This document shows positions 1 through 8,791 of a stretch of DNA of 64,000 nucleotides, piece by piece. The stretch is from JBCCGI01 sp039029355. Its GTDB lineage: Bacteria > Planctomycetota > UBA1135 > GCA-002686595. Position numbers and translations under genes: made by a program. The notes below the pieces were generated by a model. That model was given only the letters and a program-made list of their open reading frames with translations. It searched no databases and was not told the DNA's origin. The stretch's first letter is position 1; every line of letters begins with the position of its first letter. Where the stretch lies: assembly GCA_039029355.1 (NCBI GenBank), contig JBCCGI010000024.1, positions 1 through 64,000 on the forward strand, written 5' to 3'.

Positions 1-28
1 CCCCCCCCCCCCCCCCCCCCCCCCCCCC
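1..28. other. Homopolymer of 28 C at the contig end
   Basis: The first 28 bases are all C, then normal high-complexity sequence begins. No gene or element explains it. It is most likely an assembly or sequencing artefact at a contig edge (two-colour chemistry produces poly-G/poly-C tails). Bases 29-178 hold no gene I can support. Confidence 0.8.
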
Positions 29-178
29 GCCGCTGTGTTTGGTCTCCGCTCGACAGAAGCGGCCGGACGGACCGACGGTGCGCCGCGACGAGACGCGAAG
101 TAGGGGAGCCGAGCGCCCCGGCCGGTGAGCACTCCGGTCGGGGGCGCCGTTCCGCCGCGTCCTCGAACGACGAGCCAG

Positions 179-988
179 ATGATCCTACGTCCACTCCTGC
201 TCAGCCTCTTCCTTCTCTGCCTCGGCGGGGCCGCACGCCCCGCGTACGCCCACGACCACGATCCCGAACGGCGGGCGGGGGCCGTTGACCTGACCCGCGC
301 CTGGACCGACCACCTCGCGGGACGCACGGCGCCGCTGAGCACGCGCGAGCGCAGCGTGCGGAGGAGCCGCCTGTTCCTCGCGCTGCACGAGGTCGGTGTG
401 GCCCGCGACGCGAAGGCCGCCCCGTTGGTACGCACGGTCGCGGACCTCAGCACGCGCCCCGAGGACTGGCACCTGTTGTGGAAGGCGCTCGACACCCTGT
501 GGAAGTGCGGTGCCGCGCCCGAGCTCTTCGCGGGCTGGTCCGAAGGCGCTGCGGGGCAGCCGATGCGCGCTGCGGTCGCCATGTACGTGCTCGCGCGCGA
601 GCCCGGCGAGCGAGCCGCCCGACTGGGGCAGATCGCGCGCGCGGCGACCGCGGACGGGCGCCCGTACGCCGACGCGATGCTGCGCGCCGCGAGCCTCGCA
701 CGCTGCGTCGCGGCGCGCGAGGCCGAGTACCGCCGCGTCGTCTCGATCGAGGCGAAGGTCGACTACCTGGCGCGCCAGGCCATCGGGACGTACCTCCCGG
801 GGCACGGCGGCTCGGCGGCGCCGTCCGAGCTGCACGACCCGATCGCCGAGTGGGCGCGCGGCAGGCTCCACGCGCTCAGCCACGAGTACCCCGCCCGCAC
901 GCTCGCCGCCGTCCAGCGCGCGGACGTCGGCGCGCGCGAGCCGGAGCACCAGCGCGAGCTCCGCGCCTGGCTGGCCCTGTACCTCTAA
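179..988 (+). CDS. Secreted protein of unknown function, helical
   Basis: The product has 269 residues. The ATG at 179 is chosen because it begins directly with a signal peptide (hydrophobic LLLSLFLLCL, likely cleavage after AYA, residue ~25). An in-frame GTG at 125 would put 18 Pro/Arg-rich residues in front of it. The mature part is Ala/Arg-rich and predicted helical, with segments such as LFLALHEVGVARDAKAAPL that resemble HEAT-type helical pairs. No catalytic motif is visible. The next gene begins 15 nt after the stop, so the two are probably co-transcribed and may act together outside the cytoplasm. I do not recognise the family. Confidence 0.7.
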   Translation: MILRPLLLSLFLLCLGGAARPAYAHDHDPERRAGAVDLTRAWTDHLAGRTAPLSTRERSVRRSRLFLALHEVGVARDAKAAPLVRTVADLSTRPEDWHLLWKALDTLWKCGAAPELFAGWSEGAAGQPMRAAVAMYVLAREPGERAARLGQIARAATADGRPYADAMLRAASLARCVAAREAEYRRVVSIEAKVDYLARQAIGTYLPGHGGSAAPSELHDPIAEWARGRLHALSHEYPARTLAAVQRADVGAREPEHQRELRAWLALYL

Positions 989-1003
989 CCCGGGAGACGA
1001 ACG

Positions 1004-3631
1004 ATGCACGCGCCCAACCACCACGCTTCCCGCTTGCTCGCGCTCGCGCCGCTGGCCCTGCTCACGCCGACGCCCGCGGCCCAGGGCGGCACCGGCCCCG
1101 GCGAGACCTGCCAGGGCGAGGTGCTGGTCTCCAGCACACCGCACTTCAGCAGTGCGAGCTACACCTACAACGTCGGGTTCACCGCCTCGACGGTCTACGA
1201 CGAGGACGGCCTGCAGATCCCCGAGCCCGTGCCTATCGGCGTCTTCCTGCTCGACGAGGACAACTACTACATCCACTGCACGAACGAGTGCCGGCCGGTG
1301 CCGATCCAGCTCGGCACCGAGGTCGACTGGGAGATCCTCGGCGAGGGCGGCGGGGCGTTCATCGACAGCCTGGGCTACCGCCAGAGCGCGATGTTCGCGC
1401 GCGATCAGGTGCTCTATGTGCCCCCGCGCAACCTCTACGAGGGCGAGGTGCGCACGCTGTACGTGCGCGCGATCGTCTACGACGTCGCGCCCCAGGGCGG
1501 GCCGGGCGAGAGCGATCAGCTCGACGACGGCACCGTCTCGTTCGTCTTCAAGGTCGAGGTGGAGCGCGACACCGCGGGCGCCACGCCGTCGTACTACGAC
1601 GTCGACATCCGCCTCGACAGCACGACGTCCGACGGGCAGCCCTCCGAGCCGCCGGACTGCCAGGCGCCGCCCGGGTGCTGCACGATCGCGTCCGACAGCG
1701 TGGACGAGGGGCAGACGCCCACGGCGACGCTGGACTCGTACCCGCGCTTCGGGCTGCTCGCCTTCCAGCCGCGGCCGATCAGCATCCGCAGCTTCGACTT
1801 CGACAACGTCTACGCCGAGTGCGGAGAGCCGCCGTGCCCCAGCGTTCCGACCAGCGGCGCCGTCTTCGACGGGGTCGAGATCGCGTGGTCGGTCCAGGGC
1901 CCGGGGAAGATCTACCCCGACGCCTCCCAGGGGCGCTCCGACACCGTGATCTTCGAGGGGACCTCCGAGGGAGAGGTGACGATCAAGGCGGTCGTGAGCT
2001 CGGCGGCCGACGACCCGGTCACCGTGAAGAAGAAGTTCCTGATCTACGACGGCCTGCTCATCGACCAGAACAACGACCTCCTGCCGCGGTTTCCCACGCG
2101 GCGCTGGTTCGACTCGCCCCTGGGGAACGAGGGGCTCAGCATCAGCCGCATCGGCGCCGGCCGCGAGACCATGAACGGCTGCGACGGCGCGCCCGTGACC
2201 TTCGAGGGCCCCAAGCCGCCCACGCCGGATCCGCACACCTATCGCTTCGAGGCGCTCGTCGCCCCGGAGGTGCCCCACGACGCGGTCTTCGGCGTGCGCT
2301 TCTCGATCAACTCGCCCTACCCCGAGACCCTGGCGTATGAGCACATCTTCGAGACGCTGCGGCAGGGCGACGTGATCCGCTCGGACCGGCACGTGCGGCT
2401 GGTCTCGAACGGGGAGCCCGACGACGAGCCGCTGCCCGCCGCCAACCACGTGTACGACGACGACGCCTGCCCGGAGCAGACGGCCCACTGCATCCCTGGC
2501 GACTGGCTCGAGGTGGCGCTCTATGACGGGGACGGCCTCCTGATCGGCACGATGGAGCTGCCCATCGGACGCTCGTGGAGCGAGACGACGCCGGAGGCGG
2601 ACCAGGATGACCCGAAGACGCTGCTCCTGGCCGAGACCGAGTGGATCGCGAGCGACGCCAGCGCGCAGTTCCCCGGATCGGCGGTGGCGACGTCGCTCCA
2701 GGGGGATTGGAACGCGACCGCCGACTGGTACTGCGAGCGCGCCTCGGAGGACTTCGCCCAGGTGGGCGTGGAGGTCGTGCGCGAGGCGGGCAACGTCGAC
2801 GTACGCGCACCGGGCGACAACGTGCTCGAGCTCGTCCGCCCGGCCCCGGGGCAGGCGATCCAAGCCGGCGTGCTGGACATCATCTTCGACGACCAGGCGT
2901 TGCCGGCGATCGCGGTCCAGGTGCCGGCCACCAACTCGTTGGAGGTGGTCGGCGACGCGATCAAGGCCGAGGTCGAGACCCAGCTCGGCAACCTGTGCTG
3001 GAGCGTGCCCCACGGCTGGGATCCGGACAACCTGTGGTGGGTGTGCCTCGGCGTGCTGAACCCGGCGCACATCCGCTTCACCGCGGTGACGCAGGGCATC
3101 AACCTCGACGTCCACAAGGCTCCGCAGGACTGGAACGCAGGGGGCATCCGCACGATGGCCGAGCTCCACGCCTTCCAGCTGACCTGGAAGGAGCGCGCCT
3201 TCGGCGACCCGACGTCGATTCCGATCGTGGTGACCGAGGGCGACGTGTTCGAGTTCGTGCTGCCCGACGGGTCGATCCTGCACGCGCTCGGGGTCACGTT
3301 CTACGACGGCTTCGACAGCCTGCCCGGGAGCGCGTGGTCGATCGCGCTCTCCAACGACTATGCGCGGGGCTCGGACCGCGACGCTCCGCAGCTGCTCGCG
3401 CACGAGGTGGGGCACTTCCTGGGTCAGAACCCGCACCTGGCGGACCTGACCAACTTCCTCGAGACGCGGGTGGCCCTGGCGGAGCGCGAGTATCCGGTGG
3501 TGGAGGCCGCGAACCCGAACCAGCTGGACATGACCGCGAAGCGGCTCAACGCGACGCAGTCGGCGGTGATCCGGGGCCTCCAGGGCATCTATACCCGCCC
3601 CTTCATCCCGATTCCCGAGCGACGCTTCTAG
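1004..3631 (+). CDS. Secreted metalloprotease-like protein (HEVGH zinc motif)
   Basis: The product has 875 residues with a signal peptide (LLALAPLALLTPTPAAQ, ~1-27). The ATG follows GGGAG by 8 nt. Most of the chain looks like beta-rich accessory domains, some Ig/Big-like. Near the C-terminus is HEVGHFLGQNPH (H800, E801, H804, G807, H811), a zinc-protease signature close to the metzincin HExxHxxGxxH but with one extra residue before the third His. Downstream, LDMTAKRLNATQ (Met843) sits where metzincins have the Met-turn. The likely role is an exported zinc-dependent peptidase. The altered third-ligand spacing means activity is not assured. It lies 15 nt after the preceding gene and is followed by a strong hairpin. 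Confidence 0.7.
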   Translation: MHAPNHHASRLLALAPLALLTPTPAAQGGTGPGETCQGEVLVSSTPHFSSASYTYNVGFTASTVYDEDGLQIPEPVPIGVFLLDEDNYYIHCTNECRPVPIQLGTEVDWEILGEGGGAFIDSLGYRQSAMFARDQVLYVPPRNLYEGEVRTLYVRAIVYDVAPQGGPGESDQLDDGTVSFVFKVEVERDTAGATPSYYDVDIRLDSTTSDGQPSEPPDCQAPPGCCTIASDSVDEGQTPTATLDSYPRFGLLAFQPRPISIRSFDFDNVYAECGEPPCPSVPTSGAVFDGVEIAWSVQGPGKIYPDASQGRSDTVIFEGTSEGEVTIKAVVSSAADDPVTVKKKFLIYDGLLIDQNNDLLPRFPTRRWFDSPLGNEGLSISRIGAGRETMNGCDGAPVTFEGPKPPTPDPHTYRFEALVAPEVPHDAVFGVRFSINSPYPETLAYEHIFETLRQGDVIRSDRHVRLVSNGEPDDEPLPAANHVYDDDACPEQTAHCIPGDWLEVALYDGDGLLIGTMELPIGRSWSETTPEADQDDPKTLLLAETEWIASDASAQFPGSAVATSLQGDWNATADWYCERASEDFAQVGVEVVREAGNVDVRAPGDNVLELVRPAPGQAIQAGVLDIIFDDQALPAIAVQVPATNSLEVVGDAIKAEVETQLGNLCWSVPHGWDPDNLWWVCLGVLNPAHIRFTAVTQGINLDVHKAPQDWNAGGIRTMAELHAFQLTWKERAFGDPTSIPIVVTEGDVFEFVLPDGSILHALGVTFYDGFDSLPGSAWSIALSNDYARGSDRDAPQLLAHEVGHFLGQNPHLADLTNFLETRVALAEREYPVVEAANPNQLDMTAKRLNATQSAVIRGLQGIYTRPFIPIPERRF

Positions 3632-3673
3632 CCGCGGCGCCCGGGGGGCGCCCATATTTTGGTGGGGATTTCG

Positions 3674-3711
3674 CGTGGCTCGTCGAGGGGGCTTTCCCTC
3701 GACGGGCCACG
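3674..3711 (+). terminator. Terminator-like hairpin after the HEVGH gene
   Basis: Inverted repeat: left arm 3674-3689 and right arm 3696-3711 pair at 15 of 16 positions around a 6-nt loop. It lies 42 nt past the stop at 3631 and ahead of the next gene at 3768. There is no T-tract, so factor-independent termination is uncertain. Confidence 0.5.
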
Positions 3712-3767
3712 TCGCGTCCCGCCGAGCCGGTGCCAGTCCGCCCGTTCGGTGCTAGAACGGAGCCTAC

Positions 3768-6266
3768 GTGCCGCCCACGAACCCCGCCTTCGACCTCTTC
3801 GCGCTCTCGACGCTGCCCCTCCTCGCTCTGCTCTGCAGCCAGCCGCAGGAGTGCGCCGAGACCGTGCTCGCCCAGGAGCTTCCCGCCGGCCCAACCGGCC
3901 CACAGCTGTGGACTCCGGACGGTGCGCCCGTGCTGGGCGGTCCGTTCTCTCTGGCGGTCGACGGGGGGCCTGCGGGCGCGGCGGGCGTGCTCGCGCTCGG
4001 AGCGGTGGAGGAGCCGCTCTTCCTGCCGGCCTACGGCGCTACCGTGTACGCGGGCGGGACGCTGATCACGCTGCCGTTCGTGCTCGACGGCGAGGGACGC
4101 TCGCCCGAGCTGCTGGCGCTCGACGCCCTCCCGCCCGAGCTGTGCGGCGTCTTCGCGGTCGCCCAGGGTGGCGTCCTGGACGCGGCGGCGCCCGGAGGCG
4201 TGGCGTTCACCAACGCGCTGCGGCTGCGCGCCGGTGCGAGCACGGCGCAGCTCTTCGGCGCGAATGCGCTCACGTTCCAGGTGCCGGGGGTGCCCTCCTC
4301 GCTCGATCCCGGCGACGTCGACGGCGACGGCCTGCTCGACCTGGTCGTTGCGACCTTCGACGCCGAGGTGCTGCTGGGCGACGGGCTCGGCGACTTTGCT
4401 CCGGCGGTCGGCTATTCGACCGGGGCCGAGCCGCGGGAGCTCGACCTCGCCGACCTCAATGGCGACGGGGTGCTCGACCTCGGCGCGGTCGGGAACTCGG
4501 TCGACGCGCGGATCCTGCTCGGCCAGGGCGACGGCAGCTTCGGCGCGCCGTCGGGCTTCCCCGTCGGCGACCTGGTCTCGATCGAGGCGGGGGACTTCGA
4601 CGCGGACGGCGACCTGGACCTGGCGCTGGGCGAGTGGTTCTACTTCAGCCAGCTGCACATCGCCCTCGGTGCGGGCGACGGGACGTTCGCGGTCACGGCG
4701 TCGTACGACACCGGCGAGGACCCGTTCGGGCTCGCGACCGCGGACGTCGACCTGGACGGCGTGCTCGACATCGCGACGGCGAACAACTACTCGCTCGACG
4801 CCGCGGTGCTGCTCGGCGTCGGCGATGGGACGTTTGGCGAGCCGGTGCTCTACGACGCCGGCGTTCCCTTCGACGTCGCGCTGGGCGACGTGAACGGCGA
4901 CGGGTTCCCCGACATGGTCGTCGGCGGCGGCACCGTCTACGTGTGGCATGGCGACGGCACGGGAGCCTTCAGTGACCCCGCGAAGCCGGGGCTGGACGGC
5001 GGAGGCCTCGCGATCGCGGACCTGGACGGCGACGGGACGAACGAGGCCGCTGTGCTCGACGGGGGCGTGGCGACGGTTGTGAACACCGGACCGTTCACGT
5101 ACGCCATCGGCGGGTTCTATCAGACCGGTGGCGGTGGCTCGGTGGACATGGTGCTCGCCGACTTCAACAGCGACGGGCTGGTCGATGCGGCCACGGCCAA
5201 CCAGTCCTCGGTCAACGTGTCGCTCTTGCCGGGCAACGGCGGAGGCGGGTTCGAGGCGAAGAGCTTCTTCGCCGCCGGCTTCAACCCGTGGTACGGCGTG
5301 GTCGAGGACTTCGACGCGGACGGCGTGGCGGACGTCGCCGTCGCCGACCTCTCGTTCCCCGAGGCGCGGGTGCTGCTGGGCAAGGGCGGAGGCTCCTTCG
5401 ACGTCGCGACCGAGTATCCGCTCGGCGGCGCTGCGCGAGGTGTGGCGGCGGAGGACGTCGACGAGGACGGCAACCTTGACCTCCTGATCGCGACGTGGGC
5501 CGGGGTCGCCGTGCTCCTCGGCCAGGGCGACGGCGGCTTCGTGCCTGGCGCGACGGTGACGCTGGCGGGGCAAGGGAGCGGCCTCGCGGTCTCTGATTTC
5601 AACGCCGACGGGCACGTGGATCTGGCCGCGGCCGTCGGCGAGCTGGACCAGGTCGAGATCCGCCTCGGCAACGGCGACGGCACGTTTGGACCGTCCGCCG
5701 TCGTCGCGGTCGCGGGGAATCCGGGGGCTCTTGTGGCGGCGGACTTCGACGGCGACGGAGCCGCGGACGTCGTGGGAACGGCAACGGATGCAAACGCGGT
5801 CTTCGTGCTCCTCGGCGCCGGCGACGGCAGCTTCGCGGCCCCGCAGTCCTACGCGACCGGCGCCCTTCCCGCGAGCATCGCGGCGGCCGACTTCGACGAC
5901 GACGGAGACCTGGACCTGGCGACGACCGGCGGTTCGGTCGGGACGGTGTGGGTGCTGGCCGGGGCCGGCGACGGGAGCTTCGGCGCCGCCGCGGGCTTCG
6001 CCGTCGGCACCGTGCCGCGCGGGATCGCGGTCGCGGACCTGAGCGGCGACGGCAAGCTGGACCTGGCGGTTGCCTGCGTGGGGACCAACAACGTCCGCGT
6101 GCTGCGCGGCGACGGTGCCGGAGGCTTCCAAGCCAGCGAGGGCTACCCGGTCGCTAAGGACGCGGCGCTAGCGCTGGCCGCGGACCTCGATCGCGACGGC
6201 AACGTCGACCTGCTCGTCGGCGCCGACGACTTCGTCTTTCCGCTGCTGAACGCCACCGGGAAATAG
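3768..6266 (+). CDS. Secreted 14-repeat FG-GAP/VCBS protein, beta module at N-terminus
   Basis: The product has 832 residues. It begins at GTG 3768, 5 nt after CGGAG, with a hydrophobic leader (FALSTLPLLALLC). Residues ~45-165 resemble the ~100-residue beta module that closes many other proteins of this window, including its signature end (AQGGVLDAAAPGGVAFTNAL). Here the module precedes the repeats. Fourteen Asp-rich calcium loops follow (for example DVDGDGLLD, DLNGDGVLD, DFDADGDLD, DLDRDGNVD), spaced ~45-50 residues and running to the C-terminus. FG-GAP repeats of this type form beta-propellers, and 14 would make two seven-bladed ones. An extracellular binding or adhesive role is inferred. 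The stop is 8 nt before the next gene, a similar protein. Confidence 0.88.
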   Translation: MPPTNPAFDLFALSTLPLLALLCSQPQECAETVLAQELPAGPTGPQLWTPDGAPVLGGPFSLAVDGGPAGAAGVLALGAVEEPLFLPAYGATVYAGGTLITLPFVLDGEGRSPELLALDALPPELCGVFAVAQGGVLDAAAPGGVAFTNALRLRAGASTAQLFGANALTFQVPGVPSSLDPGDVDGDGLLDLVVATFDAEVLLGDGLGDFAPAVGYSTGAEPRELDLADLNGDGVLDLGAVGNSVDARILLGQGDGSFGAPSGFPVGDLVSIEAGDFDADGDLDLALGEWFYFSQLHIALGAGDGTFAVTASYDTGEDPFGLATADVDLDGVLDIATANNYSLDAAVLLGVGDGTFGEPVLYDAGVPFDVALGDVNGDGFPDMVVGGGTVYVWHGDGTGAFSDPAKPGLDGGGLAIADLDGDGTNEAAVLDGGVATVVNTGPFTYAIGGFYQTGGGGSVDMVLADFNSDGLVDAATANQSSVNVSLLPGNGGGGFEAKSFFAAGFNPWYGVVEDFDADGVADVAVADLSFPEARVLLGKGGGSFDVATEYPLGGAARGVAAEDVDEDGNLDLLIATWAGVAVLLGQGDGGFVPGATVTLAGQGSGLAVSDFNADGHVDLAAAVGELDQVEIRLGNGDGTFGPSAVVAVAGNPGALVAADFDGDGAADVVGTATDANAVFVLLGAGDGSFAAPQSYATGALPASIAAADFDDDGDLDLATTGGSVGTVWVLAGAGDGSFGAAAGFAVGTVPRGIAVADLSGDGKLDLAVACVGTNNVRVLRGDGAGGFQASEGYPVAKDAALALAADLDRDGNVDLLVGADDFVFPLLNATGK

Positions 6267-6274
6267 GCCGAGCC

Positions 6275-8779
6275 ATGATCTGCGCTTTACTGCTTGCCAC
6301 GCTCACCGCCCAGGTCGATTCGTCGTCGCTCTACCCGTGCCCCCGGATCGACGTGGGCTTCTCGGTCCTCGGCCCGGACCTGGAGGTCTCGGGCGTCACC
6401 GACTTCAACCTCGACGGCGTCCCCGACCCGTACGCGCGCACGACCGCGGTGATCTCCGACGGCGACTTCGGTGCCAGCTCGATCGTCTCGTTCCCGCTCC
6501 ACTCCGCGCGGCCGCCGGCGGCGGGGGATCTGAACGGAGACGGATACCCGGACCTCGTCGCGACGCGGATCTTCGGGACCAAGCTCCAGGCGCACCTCTT
6601 CGATCCCGAGAGCGACGACTTCAGCACCGTCTCCTGGAGCGGCGTGCAGCTGGCGTCACCGTACGACGTGGCGACCGGCGATGTCGACGGCGACGGCCAC
6701 GTCGACGTGGTGTGCGCGAGCTCGTCCGGTGGCTCCCACGCGGTCTTCCTGGGCGACGGCGCCGGGGACTACACGGCAGAGGTTCCCGGGGTCTTCCTCT
6801 TCGCGCCGGAGACGATCCGGCTCGGCGACCTGAACAGCGACGGCCGCGCGGACCTGGCCGCGACGGGCGAGGCGACCGGGGTCTACGTCGCGCTGGCGAT
6901 CGGCGGGGGAGCATTCGGGCCCGCCGTCGAGCTCCTCCCCGGCGTACACCTCGACACACTCGCGCTTGCGGATCTCGATGGGGACGGTGACCTGGACCTC
7001 GCGGCGGCGGGGGGCTCGGCGATCCACGTCCTGCCGGGGCACGGGACCGGGGGCTTCGGCGGTGGTGTCGAGCTGCAGGCATCCGCGCCGTTCGTCTACG
7101 GCGTGGTGCAGGTCATCGACTACGACGGCTCCGGCACCGCGGACGTCACCGTGTGCGATCGCTCGAGGCTTGTCGTCGCGAGCGGCGACGGCGCCGGGGG
7201 CTTCGAGGTCGCCGAAGAGCTCGCGCTCAACAGCCCGGGCGCGAGCGCGGTTGCCGACTCGGCGCTGGCCGACTTCGACGCGGACGGCGACGTGGACCTG
7301 GTGATCGGGGGCAAGGGCGACTTCGAGGGCGAGCTCGTGTTCTATCGCCGAGAAGGAGCGGAGCTCGAACGCCCCGCCTATCTGTCCCCGGCGGTCCCCC
7401 TGGACTTCGACCTGGGCGACGTCGACGGCGACGGAGACGACGACCTGGTCAACCTCTCGGGAGCGCTCGTCGTCGGAACCAACGACGGCGCGGGCGGCTT
7501 GACCTTCGGTGCCGGCATCGGGTTCGGGTTCAGCTTCGTGCCAGAGGGCGTGCGCGTGACCGACCTCGCGGGCGACGGAGTGCCGGACCTGGTCGTGTTC
7601 TCGGGGCCGACGGACGAGGTGAAGACGCTCACCGCCGACGGGCAGGGAGGCTTCTTGCCCGCGTTGACCGGGCCCTTCGCGGGGGACTTTCCGCGCGTGG
7701 CGCTCGGTGACTGGATCTCCGATGGACGGCCGGACCTCTGCACCTCGGTCAACCCGGGCGTCAACGACGACAACCGCTTCTTTCTCCACCCCGGGCAGGC
7801 GAGGCCGCTCTTCGGTCCTGCGACCGTCTACGAGCTGGACGTCTCCAAGCTCGGCGGCCTGCACGAGGTCGTGCAGGTCACGCCGGCCGACATGAACGTC
7901 GACGGCGAGCTGGACCTCTTGGCGCTGATTACCGCGTCGGGGCCCGACTCGCTGCGCACGCTGCTCGGCGACGGCGCCGGTGCCTTTGCCGAACTTCAGG
8001 CCACGCCGATCGACTTCATTCCCGCCGCCGCGAACGACGAGTTCGCCGCCGGAGACTTCGACGCCGACGGTCTGCCCGACGTCATGGCGGCCGGAGGCAC
8101 CTGGCTGCGCGGCACCGGTGGAGGTCTCCTCGCCCTGGCGGGAGAGGTCGAGGTGCCCAAGGGCTCCACCGACGGCTTGCACTCGGCCGACCTGAACGGC
8201 GACGGAGCGGACGACGTCTTCACCGACCACGGCGCGGTGATGCTCGGAGGGCCGGGGGGGCCGACCGACGCGAGCTCGTACTACTCCCTCTCGGCCAACG
8301 GGATGCGGGTCTCGGATCTCGACGGAGACGGCGGGCTGGACCTCGTGGCGCGCGTGAGCTCGGCCGGCCAGGTGCTGCTGCGGAACAGGCTCGGCTGCGG
8401 CGGCTCGCTCTTGCCGTATGGCGTAGGCTGCTCGGGCACCTTCGGCGCTCCCCAGCTCGCCGGCGCCGGGTGTCCCGCGCCGGGGGCGACCGTCACGCTC
8501 GCCGTGTCGGGTGCCCCGCCCCGTGCGCCGGCGGTCGCGACCTTCGGGTTGGGCGCGGGGAGCGTGCCGCTTCCGAACGGATGCGAGCTGCTGCTCGCGC
8601 CGTGGACGCCGGTGCTGGTGAGCCTGCCGCTGGATGCGGGCGGCGCCGGCGAGCTCGTGCTCGAGCTCGCCGCCGACGTCCCGCCCGGAGCGGTCGTTAC
8701 CTCGCAGGTCGCGGTGCTCGACGCGGGCGCCGTGGGCGCCTTCGTCCTGACCAACGGGCTCCGCATCGAGCTCGATTGA
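6275..8779 (+). CDS. Secreted 14-repeat FG-GAP/VCBS protein
   Basis: The product has 834 residues with a short signal peptide (MICALLLATLTAQ). There are fourteen calcium-loop motifs from DFNLDGVPD to DLDGDGGLD, including two degenerate ones (DYDGSGTAD, DWISDGRPD). A Cys-flanked linker (RLGCGGS, GVGCSG) leads into a ~110-residue C-terminal beta module ending TNGLRIELD. No Shine-Dalgarno sequence is clear. With the preceding stop 8 nt away, translation is probably coupled to that gene. The repeat architecture matches seven other genes in the window. The role is inferred as an exported scaffold or ligand-binding protein; no catalytic motif was seen. It converges on the next gene with only 12 nt between the stops. 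Confidence 0.88.
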   Translation: MICALLLATLTAQVDSSSLYPCPRIDVGFSVLGPDLEVSGVTDFNLDGVPDPYARTTAVISDGDFGASSIVSFPLHSARPPAAGDLNGDGYPDLVATRIFGTKLQAHLFDPESDDFSTVSWSGVQLASPYDVATGDVDGDGHVDVVCASSSGGSHAVFLGDGAGDYTAEVPGVFLFAPETIRLGDLNSDGRADLAATGEATGVYVALAIGGGAFGPAVELLPGVHLDTLALADLDGDGDLDLAAAGGSAIHVLPGHGTGGFGGGVELQASAPFVYGVVQVIDYDGSGTADVTVCDRSRLVVASGDGAGGFEVAEELALNSPGASAVADSALADFDADGDVDLVIGGKGDFEGELVFYRREGAELERPAYLSPAVPLDFDLGDVDGDGDDDLVNLSGALVVGTNDGAGGLTFGAGIGFGFSFVPEGVRVTDLAGDGVPDLVVFSGPTDEVKTLTADGQGGFLPALTGPFAGDFPRVALGDWISDGRPDLCTSVNPGVNDDNRFFLHPGQARPLFGPATVYELDVSKLGGLHEVVQVTPADMNVDGELDLLALITASGPDSLRTLLGDGAGAFAELQATPIDFIPAAANDEFAAGDFDADGLPDVMAAGGTWLRGTGGGLLALAGEVEVPKGSTDGLHSADLNGDGADDVFTDHGAVMLGGPGGPTDASSYYSLSANGMRVSDLDGDGGLDLVARVSSAGQVLLRNRLGCGGSLLPYGVGCSGTFGAPQLAGAGCPAPGATVTLAVSGAPPRAPAVATFGLGAGSVPLPNGCELLLAPWTPVLVSLPLDAGGAGELVLELAADVPPGAVVTSQVAVLDAGAVGAFVLTNGLRIELD

Positions 8780-8791
8780 GCTCCCGCGCCG

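Noticed and set aside
185..3655. Very long open frame antisense to the first two genes (over 1,100 codons), and similar antisense frames at 3603-6131, 6656-8230, 33325-36858, 48128-50494, 62074-63969
   Set aside because: Arg/His/Ala/Val-rich translations without signal peptides, domains or ribosome binding sites. They arise because very high GC at third codon positions removes stops in the complementary frame.
4300..6240. Dense short DNA repeats (GACGGCGACGG-type words) resembling an array
   Set aside because: They encode the Asp-Gly-Asp calcium loops within open reading frames and lack uniform repeats and unique spacers, so this is not a CRISPR array or satellite.
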